Shown: one piece after another, positions 61,510-64,000 of the stretch | How positions within the stretch are numbered: position 1 is the stretch's first letter | How the letters are laid out: every line of letters begins with the position of its first letter | Assembly (NCBI RefSeq): GCF_052156535.1 | Contig: NZ_JBQKUP010000041.1 | Span: forward strand, 124,001-188,000 | DNA length: 64,000 nt | From: Nitrospira_E sp052156535 | GTDB lineage: Bacteria > Nitrospirota > Nitrospiria > Nitrospirales > UBA8639 | Direction of reading: 5' to 3' | Notes under the pieces: generated by a model | What the model was told of the DNA's origin: nothing | What the model saw: only the letters and a program-made list of their open reading frames with translations | The model's database searches: none | Translations under genes and position numbers: made by a program

Positions 61510-63663
61510 CTATCCCACTTTCTCACGCTGGGGATGCCGGTGTTCCCCGGCGTCAATGCGCGCGAACGCCACCACTACTGAGCGTTCCTGAGCGTGGTAC
61601 GTCTGATCGGGAATCGCGGGTGAGATTTCCCACGGGACGATGTCCTGCGGCGAATCAAATGCCGTATCGATCCATCGGTGCCAGATGCCCCCGTCTCCGT
61701 TGGGAACCGGAGGTAGTTCGAACTCAAGGGGCTCCCAAAAGGCGTTCAGAATAAAGTGGACGAGGAGTTTGGCTTTGGGAAGTTCAACGGTAAACGCAAG
61801 GATGTGTGAATGTGGGCTCCAGTCCGGTTGGTTGAGTTTGACGCCGTGCCACGCCTTATTGGCCTGTTGGATCAACTGGTTCAGACTCATCCGTTGCTGC
61901 TCTCGTTCAACGTCCCGCAACAGCCGACGTGCATTGAGTAGTGTCACGAACCGATGGACATCCGCATGCTTCGCGAGCAGCGTCCAATCGAACCAATTCG
62001 TTTCGTTGTCCGAACAATAGGTGTTGTTGTTGCCATTCTGCGTGCGTCGTACCTCATCGCCCATCAGGATCATGGGCACTCCCACGGAAAGCAGCGTCAC
62101 GGCCAAAAAATTCTTGACCTGCCGGTTCCGTAGCCGTTCCACGGCCTGATCATCTGTCGGCCCTTCAACCCCGCAGTTCCAGCTTTTGTTGTCATTGGCC
62201 CCGTCGCGGTTGTTTTCGCCGTTGGCTTCGTTGTGCTTGTCGTTGTAGGAGACGAGATCGTTGAGTGTAAAGCCGTCATGACAGGTCACAAAATTGATGC
62301 TCTGCTCCGGTTCCCGTTCTTTATGACCATAGATCTCCGGACTGCCGATCAAGCGATCGGCGAAACGTGCCGACGACCCTTCCTCGCCACGGAAGAAATC
62401 CCGGATATCGTCACGAAACCGTCCATTCCATTCTTTCCAGCTGTCTCCGATAAACGAACCGACCTGGTAGAGTCCGGCTGCATCCCAAGCTTCCGCAATG
62501 AGTTTCGTCCCGGCCAGGAAGGGGTCGGAATCAATGTCCCAGAGAATGGGAGGATTCTGTAGCGGCCGACCGGCTTCGTCGCGGGAGAGAATCGACGCGA
62601 GGTCGAATCGAAAGCCGTCCACGTGCATCTCATCCACCCAATATCGGAGACTGTCCATAATGAGACGACGGACAATCGGTTGATTGGCATTTAATGTGTT
62701 GCCCGTCCCGGTATAATTACTGTACCGGCTCCGGTCCTCCTCCAGGATGTAATAGACACTATTTTCGAGGCCGCGATAACAGAGCGCGGGTCCATCCTCA
62801 TTGCCTTCGGCAGTGTGGTTGTAGACCACATCAAGAATGACTTCAATGCCTGCTCGATGCAGGGCTTTGACCATGTCGCGGAATTCGTCAACCACTTCGA
62901 GCGGATTCTGACGTGAACTATACTGCGGATGCGGGGCGAAGAAGGATATTGGTGCATAACCCCAATAGTTGACTCGGCCCGGAGGACAATCCTGGTTGTC
63001 GAAATGAAACACGGGCAGGAGTTCGACCGCGGTAATGCCGAGTTCCTGAAGATACGGAATTTTTTCGATCAGACCGGCATAGGTGCCTCGGGTTTTCTCA
63101 CCGACGCCCGAACTGGGGTGGCGGGTAAACCCGCGCACGTGCATTTCGTACACGATGGTTCGGGTGGACGGCGTTTTGAGCGGGGCGTCGCCCTCCCAAT
63201 CGTACGCGTTCACATCAACGACCACACTCTTCATGGCTGTCGCGCAATTGTCTCCCGGCTTGGATGCGGTGAGGCGGCTGTATTGCGTTGGAACCGCCAC
63301 GCTCCTGCCATAGGGATCGAGCAGAATCTTTTCAGGGTCAAATCGCATCCCTCGTTGCGGTTCAAACGGCCCGTACGCACGATAGCCGTAAATCTGGCCA
63401 GGTCGAATCCCAGGGACGAAGACGTGCCAGTAGTGGTACGTCCGGTTTTTCCAGGAGTTGAGGGAAATAACGGTAACCGGCTTCGTATCATCCGCGTGAT
63501 GGAACAACAGCAATTCCACGAGAGTACTGTTTTTCGAAAACACACAGAAGTTGACACCTTCAGGGGAAACGGTCGCCCCGAGGGGAAAACTTTTTCCGGG
63601 AATGCTTGTTCCAGCTTGCATATTTACTTCACTTTTGGCCCCAAATTTTTTGCCCTTAGCCAT
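61510..63663 (-). CDS. glgX: Glycogen debranching enzyme GlgX
   Basis: The 717-aa GH13 protein starts with a CBM48-type domain (PLGATVSPEGVNFCVFSKN), then the catalytic barrel: DVVYNHTAEGNEDGP (region I), GFRFDLAS with the nucleophile Asp, LIAEAWDA with the acid/base Glu, and FVTCHDGFTLNDLV with the third Asp. It hydrolyses alpha-1,6 branch stubs left by phosphorylase. The start at ATG 63663 has AGAGGG nine bases upstream; a later ATG (63621) is possible. It lies 113 bp upstream of glgP. Confidence 0.94.
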   Translation of the reverse strand: MAKGKKFGAKSEVNMQAGTSIPGKSFPLGATVSPEGVNFCVFSKNSTLVELLLFHHADDTKPVTVISLNSWKNRTYHYWHVFVPGIRPGQIYGYRAYGPFEPQRGMRFDPEKILLDPYGRSVAVPTQYSRLTASKPGDNCATAMKSVVVDVNAYDWEGDAPLKTPSTRTIVYEMHVRGFTRHPSSGVGEKTRGTYAGLIEKIPYLQELGITAVELLPVFHFDNQDCPPGRVNYWGYAPISFFAPHPQYSSRQNPLEVVDEFRDMVKALHRAGIEVILDVVYNHTAEGNEDGPALCYRGLENSVYYILEEDRSRYSNYTGTGNTLNANQPIVRRLIMDSLRYWVDEMHVDGFRFDLASILSRDEAGRPLQNPPILWDIDSDPFLAGTKLIAEAWDAAGLYQVGSFIGDSWKEWNGRFRDDIRDFFRGEEGSSARFADRLIGSPEIYGHKEREPEQSINFVTCHDGFTLNDLVSYNDKHNEANGENNRDGANDNKSWNCGVEGPTDDQAVERLRNRQVKNFLAVTLLSVGVPMILMGDEVRRTQNGNNNTYCSDNETNWFDWTLLAKHADVHRFVTLLNARRLLRDVEREQQRMSLNQLIQQANKAWHGVKLNQPDWSPHSHILAFTVELPKAKLLVHFILNAFWEPLEFELPPVPNGDGGIWHRWIDTAFDSPQDIVPWEISPAIPDQTYHAQERSVVVAFARIDAGEHRHPQREKVG

Positions 63664-63778
63664 GCGCTTCGACCCTCTGCCAGAGATAGTCACGCACCAT
63701 TTTAATCCTGCGAATGGTCTTGAGGCACAGTGGCCCTATTATTATCTCCTGGTCCACGTGGCTCTCAAGGGCTGGTGC

Positions 63779-64000
63779 TCAGCTTTTTGTTAAATTGGCT
63801 AAGTCTTCTTCGTATACCGGGGTATCTGATTCGTAGCCATCGGGGAGTGTATGGCCTATGCCTTTGTGGCAATCAATGCAGGTCTTCCCCTCCTTCATGG
63901 CTCTCTGCATGTCCCGTTGGGCCACAAGTGACTGGGCGTGCCAGTCCATGGCCTCATAGGAATGGCAATTACGGCATTCTTGGGAATCGTTTTCTTTCAT
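63779..64000 (-). CDS. NapC/NirT-family multiheme cytochrome c, C-terminal part
   Basis: The gene enters from the right edge; 73 C-terminal residues are visible. They carry two heme sites, CRNCH and CIDCH, in the contexts ENDSQECRNCHSYEAMD and GKTCIDCHKGIGHTLP, which are characteristic of the last two hemes of NapC/NirT quinol dehydrogenases. The visible tail ends with an acidic stretch. It probably is a membrane-anchored tetraheme donor, perhaps for the NapA of this window, from which it is separated by the sugar genes. Confidence 0.85.
   Translation of the reverse strand: MKENDSQECRNCHSYEAMDWHAQSLVAQRDMQRAMKEGKTCIDCHKGIGHTLPDGYESDTPVYEEDLANLTKS

Noticed and set aside
1..64000. CRISPR array, rRNA, transposase or integrase
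   Set aside because: No regularly spaced identical repeats, no rRNA signature and no recombinase motifs were found in any frame.

Overview
The window looks like a Nitrospira-type (phylum Nitrospirota) chromosome. The assignment is tentative. It rests on the mix of respiratory, heavy-metal and storage-carbon genes and on a composite palindromic repeat at about 54.3 kb that resembles intergenic repeats I remember from Nitrospira genomes. I saw no rRNA, tRNA or CRISPR array, and no integrase or transposase gene.

Layout. (1) 1-2.3 kb: minus-strand end of a CusB/CusC-type metal efflux operon headed by a small secreted protein. (2) 2.6-22.2 kb: an AT-richer accessory island of mostly single, unrelated genes. 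These are a membrane protein, a trypsin-like protease, a PD-(D/E)xK nuclease-like gene in an integron-type cassette with a recognisable attC site, a DUF1566 protein, an unknown 588-aa protein, a GNAT acetyltransferase, a TIR-membrane protein, a zinc-hook AAA ATPase, a thermonuclease pseudogene with two in-frame stops, an FG-GAP repeat protein and several small membrane or lipoproteins. About ten copies of a palindromic element of the form AATGTCCGC...GCGGACATT sit between these genes and were not seen elsewhere in the window. (3) 22.2-28.6 kb: a type II NADH dehydrogenase fused to cyclic-nucleotide-binding and CBS domains, a VOC protein, a first glucose-6-phosphate dehydrogenase with a clear sigma70 promoter, the chromate transporter ChrA and a cysteine-rich mini-protein. 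(4) 29.2-37.1 kb: a plus-strand RND efflux operon (small secreted protein, adaptor, pump, TolC partner) followed by an EamA transporter with a long histidine-rich tail. (5) 37.1-49.2 kb: a methyltransferase, an AI-2E family permease, a lone ATP synthase gamma subunit, an AcrAB-OprM-type multidrug pump operon on the minus strand, a SYLF protein and a DUF3313 lipoprotein. (6) 49.3-64 kb: a fully collinear minus-strand block: NapC/NirT end, glycogen debranching enzyme, glycogen phosphorylase, polyphosphate kinase 2, transketolase, 6-phosphogluconate dehydrogenase, a second G6PDH, periplasmic nitrate reductase NapA and a tetraheme cytochrome c.

How the genes fit together. The right-hand block reads as a storage-carbon module. 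GlgX and GlgP would release glucose-1-phosphate, Zwf, Gnd and transketolase would oxidise it through the pentose phosphate pathway, PPK2 would link polyphosphate to nucleotide phosphorylation, and NapA with its cytochromes would use nitrate as electron sink. This is inference from gene order. Phosphoglucomutase, 6-phosphogluconolactonase, NapB and NapD were not seen here. The left island looks like a defence and cargo region built from single-gene units.
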